DNA of 13,452 nt. Origin: QHWK01 sp035315685. GTDB lineage: Bacteria; Acidobacteriota; Vicinamibacteria; Vicinamibacterales; CAVVIG01. The translations under genes and the position numbers were made by a program. Shown here piece after piece: positions 6,086-13,452 of the stretch. Numbering within the stretch: the stretch's first letter is position 1; each line of letters begins with the position of its first letter. The DNA is taken from assembly GCA_035315685.1 (NCBI GenBank), contig DATFXR010000702.1:1-13452 (forward strand). The letters are read 5' to 3'. The notes below the pieces were generated by a model, which was not told the origin of the DNA, ran no database searches, and was given only the letters and a program-made list of their open reading frames with translations.

Positions 6086-8312
6086 AACTGACGCGAAGGC
6101 GTGACGCCGGCGGAGCGTTCTTCGGCGTGAGCGTGAAGATCACCGAGACGAGCTCTCCGGGATCGATCGGCTTCGCGAGATGCCATTCGAAGCCGGCCTC
6201 GAACGCCCTCTCGCGATCTTCCTGACGCGCGTGCGCGGTGAGCGCCACCGCCGCGACACCGCCGCGGCTGCCGCCCAGCGCGCGCACTTTCCGCATCAAC
6301 GCGTAGCCATCCTCGCCGGGCATCTCGATGTCGGAGAGCAGGACGTCGGGCGACCACGTTTCGAGCAGCATCAGCGCGTCCTCGGCTGAGGCGGCCGCGC
6401 GCACCTCGGCGCCCGCCGACTCGAGCACGGCGACCAGCAGTTCGCGCGCGTTCAAGTCGTCGTCGGCGACGAGGATCTGGATGCCGTCGAGACGGATCGC
6501 TGTCGGCCGTTTTTCGTCGTAGGCGCGCCTCCACACGTCCTTTTGATCGGCCGGCGCCTGCGATCGCGCCGGCAGCACCACATGAAACGTTGCACCCGGC
6601 GAGGGCGCGTTGTTTTCCGCGCGGACAGTGCCGCCATGCAGTTCGGTGAGATGGCGGACGATGGCGAGGCCAAGGCCGAGGCCACCGTGTGCGCGCGTCG
6701 TGCCGGTGCCGCCCTGCCGAAAGCGCTCGAACACATGCGGCAGGAAGTCAGCGGCGATGCCGGTACCGGTGTCGCGCACGGCGATCGACACGCTGTCGAC
6801 AGCCCGATCGATTTCGATGTCGATGCGGCCGCCCGGCGGCGTGAACCGCACCGCGTTCGACAGCAGATTCCAGACGATCTGCTGCAGCCGCCCCGCGTCG
6901 CCGCTGACGGTCATTTCACCGGGCGCGACCATCGTCGCGACGGTGATGTTCTTCGCGATCGCCGCCGGACGGATCGCGTCGATCGCCGCGGCGACCGCAT
7001 CCGGCAGCGTCACAGCCTGGACGTCGAGACGCAGCTTGCCGGAGACTACTCGCGACACGTCGAGCAGGTCGTCGACCAGCTGGCCGAGCGCCCTGGCGTT
7101 GCGCTCGATTGCGACGAGCGCGCGGTCGCGCTGCCCTTCGCGCAGCTGATTGGTCGCCAGCATCCGCGACCAGCCGTAGATCGCGGTGAGCGGCGTCCGC
7201 AGCTCATGGGAGATCGTCATCAGGAATTCGTCCTTCAGCCGGCTCGCCTCGTCGCGCTCGCGGTTGCGCGCTTCGAGCGTCATCGCGGCTTCGCGAAGGC
7301 CGGTCGCCAACTCGTCGATTTCGGAGATGCGCGATCCGGCAAGGGCGACCGGCTCGCCGCGCGCCAGCGTCATCGCCGCTCTCGACGCAGAGCGCATCGC
7401 CCGGACGATCACCTGACCGAGCAGCAGTCCGAGGCCGGCGCCCGCCGCGAGAATCACGACCCAGCCGCCGGCGAGCAGCCATAGCAGCCGGCGCACCGGC
7501 CCATCGACGTAGTCGCGCGGCTCGGCAATCGCGACGAGCAACCCGTTCTTCGCCGACCGGCTGAAGGCCGCGTAAGTCGGGACACCCTCACGCGACACGG
7601 TTTCCCAGCTACCTTCCATCCTGCCGGTCGCGATCGACACCACCGACTGCCTCGCCGGGGTGCCGACGTACGACTCCTCCAGCGCCGACCGCGCGACGAT
7701 CCGGTTGCTGCTGTCGACGAGCGCGACGACGACATTGGGTGGCGCTTGCTGCGCGCGGAGGATCGCGCTGAGGCTGTCGGATCGGACGCGCGCTCCGAGC
7801 GCGAGCCTGGCCTTGCCGTCGCGGATCACCGGCACGGCGATCATCACGAAATGGCCGGGGACCTCGGTGAGCGTGAAGAGGTTGGACACGAGCGGGCGGC
7901 CCGTCGTGATGACCGTTTCCGCCCATCCGGCGGCCGGCGAATGGCTCACGTCGGCATCCCCGTCGAGAAACGCTGCGAGCACGTGGTTGGCGCCGTCGGC
8001 GAGGACGATCGACGACCAGTCGGGCTGCTGGACGATCAGCCGGCGCGCGAGGTTCTCGAAGGCCGCGAGATCCGGCACGTCCAGCGCGTGCAGCGCCCCG
8101 AACACCTCGAGCGCAGCAGTCGTCGTCTCCACTTCGGTGTCGATCGCGACCGAGATCGCGCGCGCGGTCTGGATGTTCTGACGATCGATGTTCGCGCGCT
8201 GGCGGCGCCATGCGCGCTGGAGACTGGCGGCAGAGAGGAGCCCGAGCGGGGCGACGATCGAGAGCGTGAGCGCGACGACGACCCAGCGGAGGCCGACCTT
8301 GGCTGGCAGCAC
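6084..8312 (-). CDS. Hybrid sensor histidine kinase with C-terminal receiver domain
   Basis: This 742-residue inner-membrane kinase senses an unknown extracytoplasmic signal. TM1 is about 9-29 and TM2 about 274-300. They enclose a roughly 240-residue periplasmic region resembling a double-Cache sensor (SIVLADGANHVLAAF and VVVALVDSSNRIVARS are Cache-like strands). A HAMP-like linker (300-350) leads to HisKA with ISHELRTPLTAIYG and phospho-acceptor H369. The ATPase domain has NLLSNAVRF (482-490), DTGTGI (514-519) and GGLGLGLAIV (543-552). The receiver domain has D617-D619, phospho-acceptor D661, T692 and K714, all present. Phosphate can therefore pass from H369 to D661, but no Hpt or output domain follows, so the final target is elsewhere. 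The start is GTG at 8312; an in-frame TAA lies three codons upstream and no better start is near. The gene is divergent from lhr with a 79-bp gap and convergent with the dehydrogenases, so it seems transcribed alone. Confidence 0.93.
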   Translation of the reverse strand: MLPAKVGLRWVVVALTLSIVAPLGLLSAASLQRAWRRQRANIDRQNIQTARAISVAIDTEVETTTAALEVFGALHALDVPDLAAFENLARRLIVQQPDWSSIVLADGANHVLAAFLDGDADVSHSPAAGWAETVITTGRPLVSNLFTLTEVPGHFVMIAVPVIRDGKARLALGARVRSDSLSAILRAQQAPPNVVVALVDSSNRIVARSALEESYVGTPARQSVVSIATGRMEGSWETVSREGVPTYAAFSRSAKNGLLVAIAEPRDYVDGPVRRLLWLLAGGWVVILAAGAGLGLLLGQVIVRAMRSASRAAMTLARGEPVALAGSRISEIDELATGLREAAMTLEARNRERDEASRLKDEFLMTISHELRTPLTAIYGWSRMLATNQLREGQRDRALVAIERNARALGQLVDDLLDVSRVVSGKLRLDVQAVTLPDAVAAAIDAIRPAAIAKNITVATMVAPGEMTVSGDAGRLQQIVWNLLSNAVRFTPPGGRIDIEIDRAVDSVSIAVRDTGTGIAADFLPHVFERFRQGGTGTTRAHGGLGLGLAIVRHLTELHGGTVRAENNAPSPGATFHVVLPARSQAPADQKDVWRRAYDEKRPTAIRLDGIQILVADDDLNARELLVAVLESAGAEVRAAASAEDALMLLETWSPDVLLSDIEMPGEDGYALMRKVRALGGSRGGVAAVALTAHARQEDRERAFEAGFEWHLAKPIDPGELVSVIFTLTPKNAPPASRLRVS

Positions 8313-8391
8313 CCGCCGATCTTAGCGCAGCTCGAGCATTCCGCCGGCGCGACGCGGCGTGCGGTATTCTTGAGCGTCTCCTTGCGTCCTT

Positions 8392-11300
8392 ATGTCGCTT
8401 TCATCATTTCATCCCGTCGTCTCGCGCTGGTTCACGGACACGCTCGGCTCGCCGACACGCGCGCAGCAACTCGGCTGGACCACGATTCGCGAGCGGCGCC
8501 ATACGTTGATCGCGGCGCCGACGGGGTCGGGCAAGACACTCGCAGCGTTTTTGACCGCGCTGGACGAACTGGTCCGCGAAAGTACCGAGACGCCGCTTCC
8601 GGACGAAGTCCGCGTCGTCTACGTATCGCCGCTGAAGGCGCTGAGCGCCGACATCCACAAGAACCTCGCCGAGCCGCGCGACGGCATCCATCGGCTCGCG
8701 GCTGCCGAGGGCATGGCGCCCCCGCAGATCACGGCGGCGGTTCGCACCGGTGATACGACGCCGTCCGAGCGCGCCGCGATGCTGCGAACGCCGCCGCATA
8801 TTCTCGTCACGACACCGGAGTCGCTCTACCTGCTGCTGACAGCGGGCCGCAGCCGCGAGATGCTGCGCACGGTGCGAACGGTGATCGTCGATGAAATTCA
8901 CGCGGTGATCGGCACGCGGCGCGGCGCCCACCTGGCGCTGTCGCTCGAGCGTCTCCAGCAGGTCGCGGATCGGCCGCTGCTCCGGATCGGCTTGTCGGCG
9001 ACGCAGAAGCCAATCGAAGAGGTGGCGCGGTTTCTCGTCGGTGTCCAGAGTCCGGCTGACGGTCCCCGCGCGGGCCACGGCGGTCAAGAGAGCGGACACG
9101 CCTGCATCGCTGGCGATTGCGCCATCGTCGATGAGGGCCATCGGCGCATGATGGACCTCGGGCTCGAGATACCTCGATCGCCACTCGAAGCGGTCATGTC
9201 GCACGAAGTGTGGGAGGAGTATTTCGATCGCCTGACGGCGCTCGTCGCCGAGCATCGCACGACGCTGATCTTCGTCAACACGAGGCGGATGGCGGAGCGG
9301 GTTGCGCGTTGTCTGAGCGATCGCCTCGGCGAGGATGCGGTGACCGCGCATCACGGCAGCCTGTCGAAGGAGCGGCGGCTCGACGCCGAATGTCGGCTCA
9401 AGAGCGGCGCGCTGAAAGCGCTCGTCGCGACCGCCTCGCTCGAGCTCGGCATCGACATCGGCACGGTGGACCTGGTCTGCCAGATGGGATCACCGCATCG
9501 AATCGCCACGCTGCTGCAACGCGTCGGCCGGTCCGGCCACACGATCACCGGCACTCCGAAAGGACGGCTGTTCCCGTCCTCGCGGGACGACCTGATCGAA
9601 TGCGCGGCGCTCATGCGTTCGGTCCACCGCGGCGAGCTCGATCGCATCATCAGCCACGATGCCCCGCGCGATGTGCTGGCGCAGCAGATCGTCGCCGAAA
9701 CGGCCTGCTGCGACTACGCGGAAGACGATCTGTTCGCGCTCGTGCGGCGGGCGTGGCCGTACCGCGATCTGCCGCGCGACACCTTCGACGCGGTACTCGC
9801 GATGACCGCCGAAGGGTTTGCGACCAGGCGGGGACGCCGCAGCGCGCTGGTGCATCGAGACGAGGTGAACCGCCGCGTGCGGGCACGGCGCGGGTCGCGG
9901 CTGCTGGCGATCTCCTCCGGCGGCGCGATCCCCGAGGTCGCCGACTACCGCGTGATCCTCGATCCAAGCGACACGTTCATCGGCACGCTGAACGAGGATT
10001 TCGCGATCGAGAGCAACGCGGGTGACATCTTTCAGCTCGGCAATGCGTCCTGGATGATCCAGCAGGTCGCCTCCGGCGTCGTCCGCGTGTCCGACGCGAA
10101 GGGCGCGCCGCCCACGATCCCGTTCTGGCTCGGTGAGGCGCCCGCCCGCAGCGACGAGCTGTCGCGCGCCGTCAGCGATTTGCGGCGGGATGTGGATGTC
10201 CGGCTGCGGCCGGACACTACGGCGGACGCGGACGGGCTGAGAGCAGACCCCACAGCAGCTACGGTCCCGCTCACGCCCGCCGCGAGCGACGTACCGGGGG
10301 TGGCCGGCTTCAGCCGGACCGCGTGCGATTGGCTCGCTGCCGAGACTGGCGTACCCATCGCGGCGGCCGAGCAGGCGATCGCGTATCTCGCTGACGGCCG
10401 TGCGGTGCTCGGCGTGCTGCCGACGCAGGAGACGATCGTCCTCGAACGGTTCTTCGACGAGTCGGGCGGCATGCAGCTCGTGCTGCATGCGCCGTTCGGC
10501 AGCCGCATCACCAAGGCATGGAGTCTGGCGCTGCGGAAGCGTTTCTGCCGTCAATTCAACTTCGAGTTGCAGGCGGCGGCGACCGAGGACGGCCTGCTGT
10601 TGTCGCTCGGCCCGCAGCACTCCTTTCCGCTCGCCGATGTCTTCCGCTATCTCCATCCGGCGACGGCCAAGGACATCCTCGTCCAGGCGTTCCTCGATGC
10701 GCCAGTGTTCCAGACGCGCTGGCGGTGGAACGCGACCATCTCGCTGGCGGTGCCGCGCAATCGGGGCGGCCGGAAGGTCCCGCCGCCGCTGCAGCGGATG
10801 CTCGCAGACGACCTGATGGCCGCGTGCTTTCCCGATGCCGCCGCATGCCTCGAGAACATTCCCGGCGATCGGCAGATTCCCGATCACCCGCTTGTCGCTC
10901 AGACGGTGCGCGACTGCCTCGAAGAGGCGATGGACTTCGACGGCCTGTCACAGGTCCTCGCGCGGATTCACGCCGGCAACATCACGTGCGTGGCACGCGA
11001 CACCACGGAACCATCGCCGCTCTGCCATGAGCTTCTGAACGCGCGGCCGTACTCGTTCATGGACGATGCGCCGCTCGAGGAGCGCCGGACGCAGGCGGTC
11101 TACACGCGCCGGGCGACGGAGCCGTCGCACGCCGGCGAACTCGGAGCGCTCGACGCGGGTGCGATCGAGCGCGTGCGCGACGAAGCGCGCCCCGATCCCC
11201 GTGATGCGGACGAACTTCACGACGCGCTGATGATCACCGGCTTTCTCACGCGGGCTGAGGCAAGCGCGTCCGCACCGGAACTGGCGTCGCAGCTCATTGC

Positions 11301-12894
11301 AGCGCGGCGAGCCGCGGAATTCAGGGTTCCGAATTCCGACTGCCAGATTCTCGTGGCCGCGGAGCGGCTCCCCGAGGTGCACGTCATTCACGGCGACGGC
11401 GTCCTCACGCCGCCGATCGAGGCGCCGCCGTCACGCACCGCGCGCGCATGGACGCGCGAGGAGGCGATCGTCGAGCTCTTGCGCGGTCGGCTGACGGTGG
11501 TCGGCCCGACGACGGCGGCGGAGCTGGCGGGGTCGCTGGCGGTCAGCGAGGCGGATGCGGACCAGGCGCTGCTGGCGCTCGAGGCTGACGGCGTCGCGAT
11601 GCGCGGGCACTTTTCCACAGGGGGTCGGGAATCGTTTCGGTCTGACCCGAAAAACGATTCCCGACCCCCTGTGGAAAACTGGCGACCGCTCGAGTGGTGC
11701 GACCGGCGGCTCCTCGCGCGGATTCACCGCTACACGCTCCATCGCCTCCGCGCCGAGATCGAGCCGGTCAGCCCGGCCGATTTCATGCGATTCCTCTTCG
11801 CCTGGCAACACGTCGATCCCATCGCGCGCCTCGCCGGCGTCGACGGGCTGCGCTCGGTGCTCGACGCGCTCGACGGCTACGAGATCGCGGCGGATGCGTG
11901 GGAGCGCGCAGTGCTCCCTGCACGGGTCGAGGGCTACGACGGATCGATGCTCGACACCCTGTCGTTAACCGGCGAAATCGCGTGGGCCCGGCTTTCCACG
12001 CCAGACGAGGCCACGCAGATCGTCGGCGCGACGCCGGTCGCGTTGTTCCTGCGCGAGCACGGCGACGCGTGGGCGGTCCTGAAGGGCTGCGCGGCGGGCA
12101 GCGCATCTGCCGCCGCAGATGTCCCGCCGGCCTCCGCTCGTGTCCTCGACGTGCTCCGCGCTCGCGGAGCGCTGTTCGTACCGGAAATCGCCGCCGTGTC
12201 CGGCGCCACCGACGCTGAGGTGCGAAGCGCTCTCGCCGAGCTCGTCGCCCGTGGCCTCGTCACATCGGATGGATTTGGCGGTCTTCGCGCGATCATCCGC
12301 ACGGCGACCGGACGTCCGCTGCCGGCCGGCGCGCGCACGAACGTCACCGGCCGCTGGTCGATCATCGATCCGCGGCGCGCAGAATCTGCACCGGGAGGAC
12401 GCGAGGCGGCCGTCGAGCTCCAGGCGCGGACGCTGCTGCGGCGCTACGGAATCGTCTTCCGCAGACTGCTCGCGCGCGAACCGAACGCCGCGCCCTGGCG
12501 CGAGCTCGCGCGCGTCTACCGCCGCCTCGAGGCCCGCGGTGAGATCCGCGGCGGCCGTTTCGTGACCGCGATGTCGGGCGAACAGTTCGCCCTGCCCGAG
12601 GCGGTCGAGCGCGTTCGCGAGATCCGGCGGACGCACGCCAACGGTCGACTGCACGTGATCAGCGCCGCCGATCCCTTGAACCTTGCCGGCATCGTGACCA
12701 CCGGCGACCGCGTGCGCGCGGTCGCCGCGAATCGGATCGTCTACCGCGACGGCGTGCCGATCGCCGCCATGGAAGGCGACTATGTGCGACCATTGATCGA
12801 GAACACCGACGCTGCCACTGCCTCAGCGGTCACGATGAGCCTGACCGGCCGTGCAGGACCGGCAGTAGTCAGCGGGTTCCTGGGGAGGCCATGA
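8392..12894 (+). CDS. lhr: Lhr-family DEAD/DEAH-box helicase, full length
   Basis: Lhr is a superfamily 2, 3'-5' ATP-dependent single-strand DNA translocase and helicase of DNA repair, cytoplasmic. Its 1500 residues match the usual full-length bacterial form, including the C-terminal extension. Helicase motifs visible: APTGSGKT (42-49, Walker A), TTPESLYLLLT (140-150), DEIH (167-170), SAT (202-204), TASLELGIDIG (347-357) and QRVGRSGH (376-383, motif VI). GTLNEDFAIES and FQLGN (531-551) belong to the winged-helix/beta-barrel Lhr core. FDESGGMQLVLHAPFGSRI (688-706) and EWCDRRLLARIHRYTL (1101-1116) mark the later core and C-terminal parts. Residues about 603-643 and 1074-1096 are translated from palindromic repeats and are not expected in the family. 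The frame stays open, so the protein may still be active. ATG 8392 gives the typical FHPVVSRWF start, though no strong ribosome binding site is seen. The stop overlaps the next start. Confidence 0.95.
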   Translation: MSLSSFHPVVSRWFTDTLGSPTRAQQLGWTTIRERRHTLIAAPTGSGKTLAAFLTALDELVRESTETPLPDEVRVVYVSPLKALSADIHKNLAEPRDGIHRLAAAEGMAPPQITAAVRTGDTTPSERAAMLRTPPHILVTTPESLYLLLTAGRSREMLRTVRTVIVDEIHAVIGTRRGAHLALSLERLQQVADRPLLRIGLSATQKPIEEVARFLVGVQSPADGPRAGHGGQESGHACIAGDCAIVDEGHRRMMDLGLEIPRSPLEAVMSHEVWEEYFDRLTALVAEHRTTLIFVNTRRMAERVARCLSDRLGEDAVTAHHGSLSKERRLDAECRLKSGALKALVATASLELGIDIGTVDLVCQMGSPHRIATLLQRVGRSGHTITGTPKGRLFPSSRDDLIECAALMRSVHRGELDRIISHDAPRDVLAQQIVAETACCDYAEDDLFALVRRAWPYRDLPRDTFDAVLAMTAEGFATRRGRRSALVHRDEVNRRVRARRGSRLLAISSGGAIPEVADYRVILDPSDTFIGTLNEDFAIESNAGDIFQLGNASWMIQQVASGVVRVSDAKGAPPTIPFWLGEAPARSDELSRAVSDLRRDVDVRLRPDTTADADGLRADPTAATVPLTPAASDVPGVAGFSRTACDWLAAETGVPIAAAEQAIAYLADGRAVLGVLPTQETIVLERFFDESGGMQLVLHAPFGSRITKAWSLALRKRFCRQFNFELQAAATEDGLLLSLGPQHSFPLADVFRYLHPATAKDILVQAFLDAPVFQTRWRWNATISLAVPRNRGGRKVPPPLQRMLADDLMAACFPDAAACLENIPGDRQIPDHPLVAQTVRDCLEEAMDFDGLSQVLARIHAGNITCVARDTTEPSPLCHELLNARPYSFMDDAPLEERRTQAVYTRRATEPSHAGELGALDAGAIERVRDEARPDPRDADELHDALMITGFLTRAEASASAPELASQLIAARRAAEFRVPNSDCQILVAAERLPEVHVIHGDGVLTPPIEAPPSRTARAWTREEAIVELLRGRLTVVGPTTAAELAGSLAVSEADADQALLALEADGVAMRGHFSTGGRESFRSDPKNDSRPPVENWRPLEWCDRRLLARIHRYTLHRLRAEIEPVSPADFMRFLFAWQHVDPIARLAGVDGLRSVLDALDGYEIAADAWERAVLPARVEGYDGSMLDTLSLTGEIAWARLSTPDEATQIVGATPVALFLREHGDAWAVLKGCAAGSASAAADVPPASARVLDVLRARGALFVPEIAAVSGATDAEVRSALAELVARGLVTSDGFGGLRAIIRTATGRPLPAGARTNVTGRWSIIDPRRAESAPGGREAAVELQARTLLRRYGIVFRRLLAREPNAAPWRELARVYRRLEARGEIRGGRFVTAMSGEQFALPEAVERVREIRRTHANGRLHVISAADPLNLAGIVTTGDRVRAVAANRIVYRDGVPIAAMEGDYVRPLIENTDAATASAVTMSLTGRAGPAVVSGFLGRP
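10197..10220 (-). repeat. REP palindrome inside lhr (left half of inverted pair)
   Basis: TGTCCGGCTGCGGCCGGACA (10197-10216) has perfect 8-bp arms and a TGCG loop. It is followed by CTAC (10217-10220), which reads GTAG at the foot of the palindrome on the minus strand. It thus matches the element at 3724-3750 in reverse orientation. In the lhr frame it encodes VRLRPDTT. Confidence 0.7.
10297..10320 (+). repeat. REP palindrome inside lhr (right half of inverted pair)
   Basis: TGGCCGGCTTCAGCCGGACC (10301-10320) differs from the intergenic copy at 3728-3747 in only two positions (TGT to TGG, TTTA to TTCA). The preceding tetranucleotide is GGGG rather than GTAG, so this half is partly decayed. 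It lies inverted to the copy at 10197-10220 across 76 bp, the arrangement called a REPIN. In the lhr frame it encodes GFSRT. Confidence 0.65.
11315..11338. repeat. Small palindrome CGGAATTC-n8-GAATTCCG inside lhr
   Basis: Arms CGGAATTC (11315-11322) and GAATTCCG (11331-11338) are perfect inverted repeats around AGGGTTCC. It encodes EFRVPNSD, an A/T-richer spot in an otherwise GC-rich gene. It could be a relic of another palindromic insertion or chance. Confidence 0.4.
11611..11678. repeat. 68-bp palindromic element inside lhr
   Basis: The left arm 11611-11637 begins TTTTCCACAGGGGGTCGGGA. The right arm 11652-11678 ends CCCCCTGTGGAAAA. The arms are 27-bp perfect reverse complements. Inside them a further CGG/CCG pairing surrounds TCTGAC, with a two-base bulge. 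It is MITE- or REPIN-like in size and symmetry, carries no gene, and shows no clear target duplication. In the lhr frame it encodes residues 1074-1096 (FSTGGRESFRS...), between MRGH and the family motif EWCDRR, without a stop. Confidence 0.8.
12882..12888 (+). promoter_or_regulatory. Strong ribosome binding site at the end of lhr
   Basis: GGGGAGG ends 5 nt before ATG 12894 and only 2 nt before ATG 12891. The spacing favours the second ATG. Being inside the lhr coding sequence, it points to translation coupled to lhr. Confidence 0.75.
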
Positions 12895-13319
12895 TGCGGA
12901 TTGCCTGGGGATGCCTCATCATCGCACTCGCGGCCGGCGCGTCGATGGCGCAGACGAAGTCGCAGCAGAAGCCGGACAACAAGGCGATCACGCTCAACGG
13001 ATGCGTCGTCCGCAGCGAGACGACGCCGACGCAGTACACGCTCGAAGACAAGAAGGCCGGCACCACCTATCGTCTGACCGGCGTCGATCTCCGCGACTAC
13101 ATCGGACGTCCGGTCATCGTCGTTGGCAGCGGCGTGAAAAAGCTCACCGTCGTCGGCGGACTGACGCCGACGCCGAACATCGCGGCGCAGGCGGGCGATA
13201 TCGATCCCGCGCGCGCCGCCGTCGCGGCGCAGACTGCCGCCGCATCCAAGGGGAGCGGTGACGTCCCCGAGTTCAGAGTGAAGAGTATCCGTCCATCGGA
13301 CGGAGCCTGCCCGGAGTGA
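12894..13319 (+). CDS. Small secreted protein of unknown function
   Basis: The protein has 141 residues and no function I can assign. MRIAWGCLIIALAAGASMAQ is a signal peptide, with likely cleavage after SMA; the lone Cys at 7 is not in a lipobox. The mature part has ITLNGCVV (32-39), QYTLEDKKAGTTYRLTG (47-63), DLRDYIGRPVIVVGSG (65-80) and an Ala-rich stretch (98-119). It ends with VPEFRVKSIRPSDGACP. The pattern of a T/L-x-GC strand, a YxLTG strand and a strand with a VVG turn resembles small all-beta (OB-fold-like) secreted proteins I recall from Acidobacteriota, which also end in a PxFxxKS segment and a Cys; this is memory, not a search. The two mature cysteines (C37, C139) could pair. Its start overlaps the lhr stop (TGATG), suggesting joint transcription, though a shared function with a helicase is unlikely. 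ATG 12891 is the alternative start. Confidence 0.8.
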   Translation: MRIAWGCLIIALAAGASMAQTKSQQKPDNKAITLNGCVVRSETTPTQYTLEDKKAGTTYRLTGVDLRDYIGRPVIVVGSGVKKLTVVGGLTPTPNIAAQAGDIDPARAAVAAQTAAASKGSGDVPEFRVKSIRPSDGACPE

Positions 13320-13336
13320 ACGGGAGTACACGGAAA

Positions 13337-13361
13337 CGCCGGGTCCGATCTGGACCCGGCG
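13337..13361. terminator. 10-bp GC hairpin between convergent genes
   Basis: CGCCGGGTCC (13337-13346) and GGACCCGGCG (13352-13361) pair perfectly around GATCT, 17 bp after the small secreted protein gene. Its place between convergent genes fits a transcription terminator. No T-run follows on the plus strand and only TTT follows on the minus strand, so intrinsic termination is not assured. Confidence 0.5.
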
Positions 13362-13386
13362 CGTCGGCAGCACGAATGATGACGGG

Positions 13387-13452
13387 TTATTCCGGGGAGA
13401 CCGACGTCTTCCCGCAGTCGTCGCAGCGAAGATAGAGGACGGGCAGAGCCTC
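13387..13452 (-). CDS. C-terminus of a CxxC protein (partial)
   Basis: Only the last 21 residues, EALPVLYLRCDDCGKTSVSPE, are inside the window; the gene enters from the right edge on the minus strand and stops at TAA 13389-13387. The CDDC motif after a hydrophobic strand looks like one knuckle of a zinc ribbon, or the end of a small zinc-binding protein. No identity can be given from this much. It converges on the secreted protein gene, with the hairpin at 13337-13361 between them. The reading is supported by the sensible amino acid composition and CxxC motif, but a chance open frame this short cannot be excluded. Confidence 0.5.
   Translation of the reverse strand, partial: EALPVLYLRCDDCGKTSVSPE

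Noticed and set aside
8337..8391. TATTCT at 8365-8370 as the -10 box of lhr.
   Set aside because: No acceptable -35 at 16-18 bp and no strong ribosome binding site. Too weak to list as a promoter.
9048..9114. Possible degenerate REP pair in lhr around GTCCGGCTGACGG and GCGGACACG, where the protein has an extra-looking stretch QSPADGPRAGHGGQESGHACIAGD.
   Set aside because: The arms do not form a proper palindrome, there is no GTAG foot, and the length of this loop varies in the family as I remember it. Not enough to call.
1..13452. tRNA, rRNA, CRISPR array, prophage or transposase gene.
   Set aside because: No cloverleaf, rRNA-like stretch, regular spaced direct repeats or integrase/transposase motifs were seen on either strand.

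Overview
The window is GC-rich and looks like a chromosomal stretch of an uncultured or soil-type Acidobacteriota, most likely Vicinamibacteria. This is inference. It rests on tandem signal-peptide PQQ dehydrogenases with Gly/Pro-rich linkers, a small secreted protein of a kind I associate with Acidobacteria, and several classes of palindromic repeat scattered between and inside genes. No phage, plasmid, CRISPR, tRNA or rRNA features were seen.

Layout. The left edge (minus strand) carries the N-terminus of a response regulator, cut off by the window edge, then a GT4-type glycosyltransferase. Between them lies an A/G-rich inverted repeat. The glycosyltransferase diverges from a plus-strand pair of paralogous PQQ-dependent dehydrogenases of the glucose-dehydrogenase type (1506-3716 and 3766-5958). 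A sigma70-like promoter overlapped by a symmetrical operator-like palindrome (1446-1462) sits in the divergent gap. A REP palindrome with a GTAG head fills the 49-bp gap between the paralogs. The pair ends at a strong intrinsic terminator (about 5999-6029).

A convergent minus-strand gene (6084-8312) encodes a membrane hybrid sensor histidine kinase with a fused receiver domain. It diverges from a full-length 1500-residue Lhr helicase gene (8392-12894). The lhr stop codon overlaps the start of a small exported protein of unknown function. After a 10-bp GC hairpin, the last bases hold the C-terminus of a convergent minus-strand protein with a CxxC motif.

No single new enzymatic system is obvious. 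The genes are unrelated housekeeping or metabolic units: periplasmic sugar/alcohol oxidation, signal transduction, DNA repair helicase and glycan synthesis. The striking signal is repeat biology. The intact lhr reading frame appears to have absorbed an inverted pair of REP palindromes (a REPIN, residues about 603-643), a 68-bp palindrome with perfect 27-bp arms (residues about 1074-1096) and perhaps a smaller 24-bp palindrome, all without frameshift or stop. The same REP type sits between the two dehydrogenase genes. A third repeat type, rich in A and G and ending in AAGAATYCGTG, occurs three times in intergenic DNA.
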